Source of the DNA: Isachenkonia alkalipeptolytica
Lineage (GTDB): Bacteria; Bacillota; Clostridia; Peptostreptococcales; T1SED10-28
Direction: 5' to 3'
Length of the DNA stretch: 47,999 nt
NCBI RefSeq assembly: GCF_009910325.1
Contig: NZ_SUMG01000019.1
Coordinates: forward strand, 1 to 47,999
The translations under genes and the position numbers were made by a program. The notes under the pieces are model-generated. The model did no database searches. It had not been told where the DNA came from and was given only the letters and a program-made list of their open reading frames with translations. This document shows, piece by piece, positions 36,874-47,764 of the stretch. Each line of letters starts with the position of its first letter. Position 1 is the first letter of the stretch.

Positions 36874-39660
36874 ATGAAAAAGTATGGAAAAAGCATTGTA
36901 ATATGGATCATTGGAATAATGGTAATTCTGGGACTGTTTTTATCGGAAATTATCAATTGGATAACTTCTTTTCAGTGGTTTGGAGACCTGGGCTATGAAG
37001 AGGTTTTTTTAAAGGAATTTATAACAAAAGCCCAAATATTTTTGCCCGTGTTTTTGTTGTTCATCGGGATTTATACGGTGTATGTCCTATTTTTGAAAAA
37101 AAATTATTATAAAAGTTTTGTCATCTATGATAATGGTTTTTCCGAAAGACGGGTCAATCAAATTTTAGGGATTCCAATCATCTTTTCTTCTGTAATGGTG
37201 GGACTAAACACCGCAAACAACCTGTGGTTTGAAATTCTGGTATTCTTTAATCGGGTACCCTACGGATTAAGGGATCCCATCTTTGATAATGATCTGGGGT
37301 TTTACCTGTTTCAACTTCCCTTGTACAATCAAATCATCAGCAGCCTTTTCGGAATTATTCTAGGCTTAATTATGCTGACGGTGATATTTTACGGCTTGAT
37401 GTTTTTCCTTCGAAAGCCCACTCTTTATGCGGCAAAGGAGGATTTAAATTTTCGAAGCAGCTTTATGACAAAGTTTTTAAAGCTGACCCTGAAGCAAATC
37501 ACCGTAGTCTCCACTATGATTTTTGTATTGCTGGCGGTACTGTTCTATTTTCGAAGTTTTGATATTCTAAAATCCTCGGAAGGACTGATTTATGGTGCCG
37601 GTTATACGGATATCAATGTAAGACTTCCGGTAATCCGGGTGCAAATGGTGGCCTCCCTAGTGGCGGCAGCCCTGATCTCCTACGGCTACCATAAGAAAAA
37701 ATTGAAAGTGGCCCTGGCGGGTCCCATCTTAATTCTGCTTATCGGTATGGTCGGGGGTCTGATCGGAAGCGCTGTCCAGCAGTTCAGCGTAACACCTAAT
37801 GAGCTTAATCGGGAACTCCCCTATATTGAACATAATATCGCCTTTACCCAGCAGGCTTATGGCATCGATAGTATAGAACAACAGGAGTTTTCCGCAGAAA
37901 ACAACTTGACCTTAAGCGATATACAAAACAATCCGGGTACCATCGAGAATATCCGGATCCACGATCATCGACCCACCCTGGAGACCTACAATCAGATCCA
38001 GGCCATACGGCTGTACTACCGCTTTGTGGATGTGGATATTGACCGTTATGAGATTGAAGGAGAATACACCCAAGTATTTTTAGGTCCTCGTGAACTGGAC
38101 CTGGAGCGATTAGGAGAAAATGCCCGGGCTTCCTGGATTAACCGGCACCTGCGCTTTACCCATGGCAATGGTGCGGTGGTATCTCCAGTAAATCAGGTAA
38201 CTTCCGAAGGACAGCCGGAGATGGTTGTGGGAAATATTCCTCCCAGTACCGATACCGATGTAACCATTGATCGGCCGGAAATCTATTTTGGAGAGCTCAC
38301 GGATCACTACATCATTGTAAATACCGAAGAAGAATTTGAGGTTGACACCACGGACCTAGAGGACGAGGAGCTGGAAGAAGAAGACCTTGATAATTTCGAA
38401 GGAATTTATGAGGGCAGTGCAGGGATTGATTTAACTTTTGGAAATCGTTTTCTCTATGCCATGAAAAATCGCAGCATGGAAATCCTGTTGAATGATGAAA
38501 TAAGAGAAGGAAGCAAAATTGTATACGACCGAAATATTATGGATCGGGTACAAAAAATAGCTCCCTTTATTCAGTATGACGAGGATCCTTATATGGTCAT
38601 TAATGAAGGGCGGCTGTACTGGATCATCGACGGATACACCACTAGTGAAGACTACCCTTACGCTACCCCTTATCTGGAAAATGGACATAACTATATTCGA
38701 AACTCGGTCAAGGTAGTGGTGGACGCCTATAATGGGGATGTGAGTTATTACATTTCCGACATGGAAGACCCGATCATTAAAACCTATGAATCCATTTATC
38801 CCGTGCTCTTTGACAGCATGGAAGAAATGGAAAGCGGCCTTCGGGATCATGTAAGATATCCCCACGAATATTTTGACTTGCAAACGGAGATTTATCGAAC
38901 CTATCATATGACGGAACCCAGTGTGTTTTATGATCAGGGAGATCTATGGAATATTGCGGAGGAACGCTATAGAGGCGGTGTACAGGATGTAGAGTCCCAT
39001 TACATGATTCTTCGTCTGCCGGAAGAAGAGCAGGAAGAATTTATTCTTTCAAGAATGTATACCCCAAAGGATCTTCGAAATATGACGGCCATGCTGGTGG
39101 CCAGAAATGACGGAGAGCACTATGGAGAGCTTGTTCTTTATGATCTGCCCCGAGACCGGAATATTTACGGGCCGATGCAGATTGAAAATCGAATTGACCA
39201 ACGTTCGGATATTTCCGAGAGTTTTTCTCTTTGGGATCAGGGAGGTTCTACGGTTATTCGGGGAAATCTGATGGTAATTCCCATCGAGAATTCCATACTG
39301 TATGTGGAACCGATTTATCTTGCCGCTGAAGGAGAAGACAGTATTCCCGAGGTAAAAAAAGTCATTGTGGCTTATGGAGATCAAGTGGAGATGCATCCAA
39401 CCTTGGAAGAAGGCCTGAATGCCCTTTTTGCCGATCGATTAGGAGAGATGGAAGAGGAATTGGAAGAAGCTATGGAGGAAGAGGCCTCCGAGGAAGTGTT
39501 GGAAGAGTTCTCAAATATCCAGGAGCTGATTCAACAGGCCAATGATACCTTGGACGAAGCCAATGAAGCCCTTCGAGAGGGGAATTGGCAAGAATATGGG
39601 GATCTCATGGAGGAACTGGAGGAAATCCTGAGAGAAATGGGGCAAAGAGACTTGTTATAA
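36874..39660 (+). CDS. UPF0182 family membrane protein
   Basis: A 928-aa protein of the UPF0182/COG1615 family, of unknown function. Seven hydrophobic segments occupy the first third (about 7-29, 52-73, 97-125, 155-180, 208-225, 265-282 and 287-308). A large extracytoplasmic region follows (about 310-840), with an acidic stretch DLEDEELEEEDLDNFEG near 495-511. The C-terminus (about 850-925) is a Glu-rich coiled coil. The length and layout fit the family. The ATG follows AAGGAG. It appears monocistronic, with a terminator before it and the serS promoter after it. Confidence 0.9.
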   Translation: MKKYGKSIVIWIIGIMVILGLFLSEIINWITSFQWFGDLGYEEVFLKEFITKAQIFLPVFLLFIGIYTVYVLFLKKNYYKSFVIYDNGFSERRVNQILGIPIIFSSVMVGLNTANNLWFEILVFFNRVPYGLRDPIFDNDLGFYLFQLPLYNQIISSLFGIILGLIMLTVIFYGLMFFLRKPTLYAAKEDLNFRSSFMTKFLKLTLKQITVVSTMIFVLLAVLFYFRSFDILKSSEGLIYGAGYTDINVRLPVIRVQMVASLVAAALISYGYHKKKLKVALAGPILILLIGMVGGLIGSAVQQFSVTPNELNRELPYIEHNIAFTQQAYGIDSIEQQEFSAENNLTLSDIQNNPGTIENIRIHDHRPTLETYNQIQAIRLYYRFVDVDIDRYEIEGEYTQVFLGPRELDLERLGENARASWINRHLRFTHGNGAVVSPVNQVTSEGQPEMVVGNIPPSTDTDVTIDRPEIYFGELTDHYIIVNTEEEFEVDTTDLEDEELEEEDLDNFEGIYEGSAGIDLTFGNRFLYAMKNRSMEILLNDEIREGSKIVYDRNIMDRVQKIAPFIQYDEDPYMVINEGRLYWIIDGYTTSEDYPYATPYLENGHNYIRNSVKVVVDAYNGDVSYYISDMEDPIIKTYESIYPVLFDSMEEMESGLRDHVRYPHEYFDLQTEIYRTYHMTEPSVFYDQGDLWNIAEERYRGGVQDVESHYMILRLPEEEQEEFILSRMYTPKDLRNMTAMLVARNDGEHYGELVLYDLPRDRNIYGPMQIENRIDQRSDISESFSLWDQGGSTVIRGNLMVIPIENSILYVEPIYLAAEGEDSIPEVKKVIVAYGDQVEMHPTLEEGLNALFADRLGEMEEELEEAMEEEASEEVLEEFSNIQELIQQANDTLDEANEALREGNWQEYGDLMEELEEILREMGQRDLL

Positions 39661-39707
39661 TGAAAACTCGATCCCGATAGAATATTCAAAAAACTCCCTC
39701 TTAAAGC

Positions 39708-39736
39708 TTGTCTTCGGGTGGAAATTATGATAGAAT
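39708..39736 (+). promoter_or_regulatory. Promoter of the serS T-box leader
   Basis: TTGTCT (39708-39713) and TAGAAT (39731-39736) are exactly 17 nt apart. Transcription would begin near 39743, giving a leader of about 300 nt before serS. Confidence 0.65.
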
Positions 39737-39742
39737 ACCCAT

Positions 39743-39980
39743 TAATATAAGTTACGAAGAAGGGAAGCAGTAAGTCCCCCAGGTCCTAAGAGAGTCGATG
39801 GTCGCTGAAAATCGATGGCCTGAAGGATTGAATCCGTCCCGGAGTATTGGGGTAATGCCCAAGGGTTTGCAACCCTTATCCTGCCTCGAGTGGATCCTAA
39901 GAGAATTAAAATTCATTAGGGTCAAGTAGGGTGGCAACGCAGAACAACTTCTGTCCCTTTATAGGGATGGAAGTTTTTTT
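39743..39980 (+). promoter_or_regulatory. Serine T-box riboswitch leader
   Basis: This 390-nt gap between the UPF0182 gene and serS holds a T-box. The conserved antiterminator sequence AGGGTGGCAACGCAG is at 39928-39942. A terminator follows: ACTTCTGTCCCT (39947-39958) pairs with AGGGATGGAAGT (39963-39974), then T-run 39974-39980. A likely UCC serine specifier is at 39833-39835 after GAA; this codon is inferred, not folded. Uncharged tRNA-Ser would stabilise the antiterminator and allow serS transcription. The UGGC in the antiterminator pairs with a tRNA ending GCCA, as the tRNA-Ser at 43447 does. Confidence 0.93.
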
Positions 39981-40035
39981 ATGGAAAAAAGTCGTAGAAA
40001 AGGAAAAGCCCTGAGAAACTAAAAAAACAACGTAA

Positions 40036-41346
<1,311 letters not shown>

Positions 41347-41370
41347 CGAAGCCACTGAAAAACACAAACA

Positions 41371-41405
41371 AAAAAGGTAAGGGACCGCGTCCCTTACCTT
41401 TTTTT
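41371..41405. terminator. Bidirectional terminator between serS and the symporter gene
   Basis: A perfect 10-bp stem GGTAAGGGAC/GTCCCTTACC (41376-41385 and 41389-41398) with a CGC loop is flanked by A5 and T7. It can end serS on the plus strand and the converging symporter gene on the minus strand. Confidence 0.93.
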
Positions 41406-41449
41406 AGACTTTAAAGATTATTTGGTGCTATTACAGAAAAGTACTTAAT

Positions 41450-42649
41450 TTAGGATTCCACCTCAGCGGAAACCGGCTCCGTGGCAGCGGCGGTGTCTTC
41501 GGTGAAGGTATCGATAAAGGAGGCAATGGCTCCGTCTCCCGTAATGTTGCAAGCGGTACCGAAACCGTCCTGGGCCATATACAGAGCGATCATTAAACCT
41601 TGCTGGGCCTCGGTAAAACCAAGGATGCTGGACAGCAGTCCCAAGGCGGCCATCACCGCTCCTCCGGGGACTCCGGGCGCCGCTACCATGGTAACCCCGA
41701 GCATAACAATGAAGGGCAAGAATTCAAAAAACTGAGGGCTTCCCCCTCCAAGGACGATTACAGCCACGGCGCAGGCCACAAGAGAAATGGTACTTCCCGC
41801 TAAATGAATGGTGGCGGAAAGGGGAACAACAAAGTCCGCCACCCGCTCACTGACCCCGTTGGATTTTACACTTCGAAGGGTTACAGGAATCGTAGCGGCA
41901 CTGGACATAGTTCCCAGGGCTGTGGTGTAGGCCGGAATCATTTTCTTGATGGCGGAAAATGGATTTTTACCGGTTCTCGTGGAAGCAATACTGTATTGAA
42001 CGATGATGTATCCTAAGTGCATAAGGATGATTAAAACAAACACCTGACCGAATACCTGCAGGGTTTGGAACGCTTCTCCCGAAGCCGCCATATCCGCAAA
42101 AATTCCGGCAATGTGTACAGGTAAAAAAGGAATAATGACTTTCTTAATAAAACCAACAATGATGGTTCGAAATTCTTCCATGAAATTGAACAGGGTTTCC
42201 TGGGCTTTTTCATGGCGTAAAAAGTTGATACCGAGACCGAAAATAAAAGCGGTGATCAGGGCGGTCATAACACCCATAATCGGGGGAATATCCAATTCTA
42301 AAAAGGGAGTCAGTCCCACAGCGTCGGGATCTCCGGCGGTTCCACCGGCAATAATTCTCGGAACAATGGCCATGGAAATAAAAAAGGCGACAATTCCCGC
42401 TCCCAAGGTGGAAAGATAAGCGATTCCCGCGGTACCGGCCAAAAGCTTTCCGGCCTTAGAGCCAAGTTCTGCAATACCGGGGATGATAAAGCCTAAAATG
42501 ATTAAGGGTACGATGTATCCTAAGAGGTTACCGAAGATATGGGTAAAGGTATAAAGCAGTCTACCAATCCACTCCGGAAAAAACAGACCGATGAGGACCC
42601 CGGAAATAATACCGATAATCAGTCGAGGTAATAAACCGATGTTTTTCAT
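41450..42649 (-). CDS. Dicarboxylate/amino acid:cation symporter (DAACS family)
   Basis: A roughly 399-aa membrane transporter of the glutamate/aspartate/serine symporter family. It has eight or so membrane segments and the family's serine-rich hairpin (GTMSSAATIPVTLRSV, about 240-255), then SATIHLAGSTISLVACAVAVI (about 270-290) and later a GTACNITGDG motif near the C-terminus. The substrate cannot be fixed from the sequence. The ATG at 42649 is preceded by AAAGGAGAG; an upstream in-frame start lacks a site. It faces the replication fork, opposite to most neighbours on this side. Confidence 0.9.
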   Translation of the reverse strand: MKNIGLLPRLIIGIISGVLIGLFFPEWIGRLLYTFTHIFGNLLGYIVPLIILGFIIPGIAELGSKAGKLLAGTAGIAYLSTLGAGIVAFFISMAIVPRIIAGGTAGDPDAVGLTPFLELDIPPIMGVMTALITAFIFGLGINFLRHEKAQETLFNFMEEFRTIIVGFIKKVIIPFLPVHIAGIFADMAASGEAFQTLQVFGQVFVLIILMHLGYIIVQYSIASTRTGKNPFSAIKKMIPAYTTALGTMSSAATIPVTLRSVKSNGVSERVADFVVPLSATIHLAGSTISLVACAVAVIVLGGGSPQFFEFLPFIVMLGVTMVAAPGVPGGAVMAALGLLSSILGFTEAQQGLMIALYMAQDGFGTACNITGDGAIASFIDTFTEDTAAATEPVSAEVES

Positions 42650-42714
42650 AAAATCTCTCCTTTGTAATAAATTTTTTAATAAAACCATAATCTTATAAAG
42701 TCTTTGTAAACCTT

Positions 42715-42743
42715 ATTTTATAGCAGATTCTAGGGGGTTGCAA
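42715..42743 (-). promoter_or_regulatory. Promoter of the symporter gene
   Basis: On the minus strand TTGCAA (42738-42743) and TAAAAT (42715-42720) are exactly 17 nt apart, about 65 nt before the start codon. Confidence 0.6.
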
Positions 42744-42824
42744 TAGACAAAACAAGATAAAAAAAATTTTATGAAAAATATTTATATTTATGCATATACA
42801 TAAAGAAGGTCCCTTGTTATTTAA

Positions 42825-43421
<597 letters not shown>

Positions 43422-43446
43422 GATAAAGAAACAGTAAGAAAAATAC

Positions 43447-43535
43447 GGAGAGATGTCCGAGTTGGCTAAGGGGCACGCCTGGAAAGCGTGTAAGGCCGAA
43501 AGGCCCCGCGGGTTCGAGTCCCGCTCTCTCCGCCA
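43447..43535 (+). tRNA. tRNA-Ser (anticodon GGA)
   Basis: An 89-nt tRNA with acceptor arms GGAGAGA and TCTCTCC, discriminator G, and an encoded CCA. The anticodon loop CTGGAAA, between CACGC and GCGTG, gives anticodon GGA (reads UCU/UCC). A long variable arm (AAGGCCGAAAGGCC-type) and GGTTCGAGTCC T-arm mark a serine tRNA. It begins 26 nt after tadA, probably on the same transcript. Confidence 0.97.
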
Positions 43536-43552
43536 TTAATAGTTCTCAAGTT

Positions 43553-43820
43553 TACTGTGCTAGATGGGGAGGTAGCGGTGCCTTGTAACCTGCAATCCGC
43601 TATAGCAGGATCGAAGCCTCACCGAGGATTGCTCACTGTAGAGCAGCCCTTAGTAAGTGGTGTTGACCGTTGGGTCTTACGCAACGAAAGCTCATGAATC
43701 CCGTCAGGTCCGGAAGGAAGCAGCGGTAAGTGATCCCTTTCGTGTGTCGTAGGGGTGCCTAATTCGAGCTAACTGCTAAGGTAACGTCTATGGTGACGGT
43801 TCGAAGTGAGGTGCACAGTA
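43553..43820 (+). ncRNA. ffs: Signal recognition particle RNA, large Bacillota type
   Basis: A 268-nt RNA whose ends pair perfectly (TACTGTGC, 43553-43560, with GCACAGTA, 43813-43820). The domain IV Ffh-binding signature GTCAGGTCCGGAAGGAAGCAGC begins at 43703. The length and the 5' Alu-like part (GGGAGGTAGCGGTGCC-type region) fit the Bacillus-like long SRP RNA. It starts 17 nt after the tRNA CCA end and probably shares its transcript. Confidence 0.96.
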
Positions 43821-43909
43821 TTTAATATAGTATGATTTTAAAAAGACTTACAGTAAAAATCAAAAAAACCTATAAGAAATAAGAAAATAAGCGTAAAAAA
43901 ATAAGATAA
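43821..43909. other. AT-rich spacer after SRP RNA
   Basis: An A-rich stretch with no gene, promoter or clear repeat; it ends in the terminator at 43910. Confidence 0.5.
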
Positions 43910-43945
43910 CAACCCCCCTGGAATTATAGATTTCAAGGGGGTTTT
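43910..43945. terminator. Bidirectional terminator, SRP RNA and DUF4097 gene
   Basis: AACCCCCC and GGGGGTT arms with partly paired inner segments (TGGAATT with ATTTCA) give a long hairpin followed by TTTTG on the plus strand. The DUF4097 gene, on the minus strand, ends 24 nt to the right and can use it too. Confidence 0.75.
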
Positions 43946-43968
43946 GTTATGAATAATTTTTTTGAGGC

Positions 43969-45174
43969 TTAAAACAGGGAAATGTCTCCGTTGGTGGTGT
44001 AAGCCTGAACATCGAAGGCGTGATCCATTTCTTCCAAGTGCTTGCTACGCCCATTAATTCGGAGGTTGTTTCCCTCCTGGAGATTTTCGATTAACTCCAA
44101 ATCAGGCCCCAGTTTAATGGAACCGTTCTTGGTTTGGGCAAGCACTCGAAGCCCGCAGTTTTCCGGAAGAGGATCTAAAACCTTTAAATGACCGTTGCTG
44201 GTCTGAAGGTGCAATTGCTCTAAATGATGATAGACCAGTTCATCTAAAGCGATGTTTCCCATCGAGGTTTTAAAATCCAGAACTTTTGCGTCCAGGAGCT
44301 CCCCTAAAATCTTGCCATTTTTCGTTTGAAGGATCAGCTTTCCCCCATTCACTCGATGGAGTAGAATTTTACTGTTTTTAGTCTTTAATTTTCCCAGATC
44401 TTTAATAGAACATCGGCGCAACTGAATGGAACCGTTTTGGGTTTGAATATCTAATTCCTTTCCTTCGAAGTCCTCGATGAACACGGAGCCCTTTTGATTT
44501 TCCACTTTCAGAGAATTGTAAAGCATCTTTGGAAGATAAAGGGTAAGAAAACTGTAAAACCCTTTGTCAATCCTTGGCGAAAAAACAAGTCCTTCTTCAC
44601 CGATATGGGATTGGAAAATCAGACCTTGCTCCTGATAATCTTCGGGCTTCATTTGGATTTTCGCCTTAAGCCTAATACAGTCCTTTTCCCAAGACTCCAC
44701 CTTCACCTTTCCGTTTATGGAAGATATCTTAACACGGTGGTCTTCCAGATCACTTAAAGGAATTTCCAAAGTTTCGTGAAAGGTCTCCTTTTTAGTAAAA
44801 ACATCATAGGGTTGCAATTCTTCGGATTCTAGAGCCTCTTCCACGGAATGGAGAATTTTATCCGCAAGGGAGGTGGAGGTATGGGCAATCATACTTCCCA
44901 AACGGTTCATCCGTTTACTAAAATCCTCACCGAAATCCTCGAATTTATCCTCCAGTTCCTCAAAATTTTCTTCAAAGTCTTCCTTAAAGGCCTTTCGCTT
45001 TTCATGGAAGGTTTCCCCGGCGGAGTCCAAAGACTCATCGATCTTGGTTTTTGCCGTCCTGAAAGTGCCTCGATCCCTTTTATCCTCCAGGGCGGATAGA
45101 AGTTTTTCCGCTTCCTCCTCTGTAATATTTCCTTCTTTTAATAGTTTTAAAATCAAAAGTCTTTCTTCTTTCAT
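43969..45174 (-). CDS. DUF4097 family beta-strand repeat protein (YvlB-like)
   Basis: A 401-aa protein with an N-terminal SHOCT-like helical segment (KEERLLILKLLKEGNITEEEAEKLLSAL, about 2-28), a charged helical linker (about 30-125) and a C-terminal beta-repeat domain (about 135-400). Repeats of the type QTKNGxI or TQNGSI recur every 20-25 residues (for example TKNGKILGEL, TSNGHLKVL, TKNGSIKLG, TTNGDISLF). The family resembles YvlB, with a suspected role in the envelope stress response; function is not proven. The ATG at 45174 has AAAGGAGG upstream. It has its own promoter and faces the fork. Confidence 0.85.
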   Translation of the reverse strand: MKEERLLILKLLKEGNITEEEAEKLLSALEDKRDRGTFRTAKTKIDESLDSAGETFHEKRKAFKEDFEENFEELEDKFEDFGEDFSKRMNRLGSMIAHTSTSLADKILHSVEEALESEELQPYDVFTKKETFHETLEIPLSDLEDHRVKISSINGKVKVESWEKDCIRLKAKIQMKPEDYQEQGLIFQSHIGEEGLVFSPRIDKGFYSFLTLYLPKMLYNSLKVENQKGSVFIEDFEGKELDIQTQNGSIQLRRCSIKDLGKLKTKNSKILLHRVNGGKLILQTKNGKILGELLDAKVLDFKTSMGNIALDELVYHHLEQLHLQTSNGHLKVLDPLPENCGLRVLAQTKNGSIKLGPDLELIENLQEGNNLRINGRSKHLEEMDHAFDVQAYTTNGDISLF

Positions 45175-45212
45175 GACCCTTCCTCCTTTTATCATAGGAC
45201 CTGTATTTGGTG

Positions 45213-45241
45213 GTTATATACCCTAATAAAACCAATATCAA
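45213..45241 (-). promoter_or_regulatory. Promoter of the DUF4097 gene
   Basis: On the minus strand TTGATA (45236-45241) and TATAAC (45213-45218) are exactly 17 nt apart. Confidence 0.6.
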
Positions 45242-45277
45242 ACGAAAAGCCTATTGAAAAGTTTTATCCCCCTTCTA

Positions 45278-45306
45278 TTGTTGAAAAGGGAAAGAATTGA
45301 TATACT
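45278..45306 (+). promoter_or_regulatory. Promoter of yedF-DUF951
   Basis: TTGTTG (45278-45283) and TATACT (45301-45306) are exactly 17 nt apart, diverging from the DUF4097 promoter. Confidence 0.6.
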
Positions 45307-45347
45307 GAAAACAGATATTAAATGGGAAACCTAGGAGGGAAAATATA

Positions 45348-45950
45348 ATGGATAAAGAAATTGACATGAGAGGGAAGCAATGTCCCATACCGGTGATACA
45401 AACAAAAAAAGCCCTGGAAAGTGAAAAGGATGGAAGGATAATCACTATTGTTGATAATGACGTGGCCAAAGAGAATATTTCAAAACTGGCAAAAAGCATG
45501 AATTTACGAGCGGAGATTAAAGAATCCAAAGGGGATTTTTATATTGAAATTTACAAGGAGGGGGACATCCAAATTTCCGAAGGGTTGGAGTTTCCTTCAA
45601 AAGGAGTAAACCGCGAGGACTTAACAATTTTAATTACCAAGGATACCCTGGGAGAGGGAAACCGGGAACTGGGGGAGGTTTTAATGAAGGGTTATATTTA
45701 CACCCTTACGGAGGCCACGAAAACCCCAAGGAGGCTACTGTTTTTAAACTCCGGGATTAAACTTACCGTAGAGGGGTCTTTGGTCATTGATCATCTGAGG
45801 AAATTAGAGGAAAAAGGTGTGGAGATCATTTCCTGCGGCGCCTGCCTGGACTATTACAAAGTGAAAAATCAGTTATTAGTGGGAGGGGTTGGAAACATGT
45901 ATGATATTGTGGAAAAATCCAATGCCGCGAAGAAAACCATAACCCTGTAG
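45348..45950 (+). CDS. yedF: Sulfurtransferase-like selenium metabolism protein YedF
   Basis: A 200-aa fusion of a TusA/SirA-like domain (about 1-70) and a DsrE-like domain (about 90-200). The TusA motif is MRGKQCPIPVIQTKKALE (about 6-23) with Cys11. The second domain includes LFLNSGIKLTVEGS and GVEIISCGACLDYYK (about 157-171). This layout is the YedF family that tracks with selenium use, and it may carry sulfur or selenium. No selD or selA is in the window, so its role is not shown here. The ATG follows AGGAGGG. Confidence 0.87.
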   Translation: MDKEIDMRGKQCPIPVIQTKKALESEKDGRIITIVDNDVAKENISKLAKSMNLRAEIKESKGDFYIEIYKEGDIQISEGLEFPSKGVNREDLTILITKDTLGEGNRELGEVLMKGYIYTLTEATKTPRRLLFLNSGIKLTVEGSLVIDHLRKLEEKGVEIISCGACLDYYKVKNQLLVGGVGNMYDIVEKSNAAKKTITL

Positions 45951-45967
45951 ACAAAAGGAGGAAATAT

Positions 45968-46162
45968 ATGCCCCTAAAATTAGAAGTAGGTGACGAGCTT
46001 ACCTTAAAAAAAGCCCATCCCTGTGGGTCAAAAACCTTTAAAGTGCTTCGTACGGGAGCGGACTTTCGTATTCAATGCCTGGGCTGTGAACATCAAATAT
46101 GGCTACCCCGTAAAGAATTGGAACGAAGAATCGTAAAAATCAACGGAGAGAAAAAAAGCTGA
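45968..46162 (+). CDS. DUF951 family protein
   Basis: A 64-aa protein of the DUF951 family. It holds a likely zinc-binding pattern: a first Cys in KKAHPCGSKTFKVLRTG (about 14-30), then CLGCEHQIWLPRKELERRI (about 37-55). The function of the family is unknown; members are common in Bacillota, usually near spo0J or ychF. The ATG follows AAAGGAGG 17 nt after yedF, so the two are probably one operon. Confidence 0.87.
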   Translation: MPLKLEVGDELTLKKAHPCGSKTFKVLRTGADFRIQCLGCEHQIWLPRKELERRIVKINGEKKS

Positions 46163-46178
46163 AGAAAAAGCAAAGGAT

Positions 46179-46224
46179 AAAAAAGCCTTAGGGGATCCTG
46201 AAAGATCCTTCTAAGGCTTTTGTC
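46179..46224. terminator. Bidirectional terminator between DUF951 and ppx genes
   Basis: AAAAGCCTTAG (46181-46191) pairs with CTAAGGCTTTT (46211-46221), with an inner GATC pairing. Flanking A and T runs allow termination of both converging genes. Confidence 0.88.
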
Positions 46225-46234
46225 AATGCTACAA

Positions 46235-47764
46235 TTAATAGTGATCCGTGTTGATAATCAGGCGTTTGCCGAATAAATCATAGAATTCTTCCTTGAAAGG
46301 TTCAATACTGAAATCCTCAATGCCGATGGCCTCGGAGGAAAGAAGGGTTACGGTGAAGTCCTCTTCCTCTAAGAAGGTGGAAATTTTCGTAAGTTGTCCG
46401 TACTGATTACGATCCAGCATTTCAGCGATTTTTAAAAACATACCCATGATTTCTATAATTTTTTTCTCCTTTTGGGTAAGGATTTTATAATAAGGCTCCT
46501 GGACCTGACTTAAGTCTGCTCCCCGATGTTCTCCGGCGATAAAAGCGGATAAAATAATTTCCCGCTGGGTCAGACCGTAAATCCGGGAGTGGATAATTAG
46601 ATAAAAACTATGATTATGGTGATTATAGTAATCCACGTTCATACCCAGGTCATGGAGCAGGGAAGCCGCCCGGAGAATACTCTCGTATTCAGAGGAGAGA
46701 TTGTGGACCCGCTGCAGGGCACGAAAGAGTTTTAGGGAAATATAGTGAATCTTTTCCGCGTGGGTAACATTCATTTGGTAGCGACCTAAGGTATTGTACA
46801 AGCTATGATCCAAAATATTTTTTATCGGCATGGGCTGAGGATTGATTTCCTGTAAAAACTTTTCGAAGAACAACCCTTCCCGTAATCCGCTGCCGCTTAA
46901 AAGGATTTCCGTAGGTTCTAATTTTTCTATAAGGCCTTGAAAGGGAAGAAGACCGCCAAGGATAATGTCTCCTCGGTCCTGATCAACACCGGGAGTATCC
47001 AGGCGTTTTCGGTAATTCTTTCCTGCAAGATCCTCAACAATTTCCATAGCCCTTTCCGGGGATAACAACAAATTGTGGATCGTTGCGTACTCCAAGTTGA
47101 ATCGATGTTGGGCTAAGCGACCCAGGTTTCGAAGGCTTCCTCCAAGACCCACAATGGGCAGTTGATCCTCTTTATTCAACCAGGGAATTTTATCCAGGGA
47201 TTCTTTTATGAAAGACAGGGCTTTTTCCCGGGAGGTATCGGAAATTTCGTCGGAGAGACCGAAGTTTTCCATGAGGGTAATCGATCCGAAGGGAAAGTTT
47301 ACCGCCTGTTGGACTTTTCGGTTTAGTACCTTTGCGATTTGAATGCTACCGCCACCGATATCAACCATAATAAAATCTTCCAGGTATAAGGTGTTTATCA
47401 CACCAAGATAGCTGTAATAGGCTTCTCTGTCAGTAGAAAGCACTTGAAAGCGAAGTCCCGTCTCTTTTTTGATCCGCTTGAGCACCTCTTTTTGATTGGC
47501 GGCCCGTCGAAGAGCCGCCGTGGCTACGGCAATGGTCATATCCACGTTATAGGAGTCTACAAACTTCTTGAAAATCTTTAAAGTGGAAAGGCTCCGGGAT
47601 AAACTTTCCTCCTGAATTACTTTCTCGTTGCCCATCCCCCGGCCCAGACGGACCATAGAGGTAACCTGGTCAATCAGCCGGTAGGCTCCCCGGTCATTCA
47701 CCGCCACAACAATCATTCTTACGGAGTTCGATCCTAAATCAATAATCGCAACCTTTTTATCCAT
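46235..47764 (-). CDS. Ppx/GppA family phosphatase with HD domain
   Basis: A 509-aa protein with an N-terminal actin-like Ppx/GppA domain (about 1-300) and a C-terminal HD domain (about 325-490). The phosphate-binding motifs IIDLGSNSVRMIVV (7-20), VDIGGGSIQIA (about 143-153) and GLGGSLRNLG (about 204-213) are visible, as is SLLHDLGMNVDYYNHHNHS (about 370-388). It is an exopolyphosphatase or pppGpp phosphatase; the two activities cannot be told apart from sequence. The ATG follows AGGAGGG. It is on the minus strand, against the fork. Confidence 0.92.
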   Translation of the reverse strand: MDKKVAIIDLGSNSVRMIVVAVNDRGAYRLIDQVTSMVRLGRGMGNEKVIQEESLSRSLSTLKIFKKFVDSYNVDMTIAVATAALRRAANQKEVLKRIKKETGLRFQVLSTDREAYYSYLGVINTLYLEDFIMVDIGGGSIQIAKVLNRKVQQAVNFPFGSITLMENFGLSDEISDTSREKALSFIKESLDKIPWLNKEDQLPIVGLGGSLRNLGRLAQHRFNLEYATIHNLLLSPERAMEIVEDLAGKNYRKRLDTPGVDQDRGDIILGGLLPFQGLIEKLEPTEILLSGSGLREGLFFEKFLQEINPQPMPIKNILDHSLYNTLGRYQMNVTHAEKIHYISLKLFRALQRVHNLSSEYESILRAASLLHDLGMNVDYYNHHNHSFYLIIHSRIYGLTQREIILSAFIAGEHRGADLSQVQEPYYKILTQKEKKIIEIMGMFLKIAEMLDRNQYGQLTKISTFLEEEDFTVTLLSSEAIGIEDFSIEPFKEEFYDLFGKRLIINTDHY

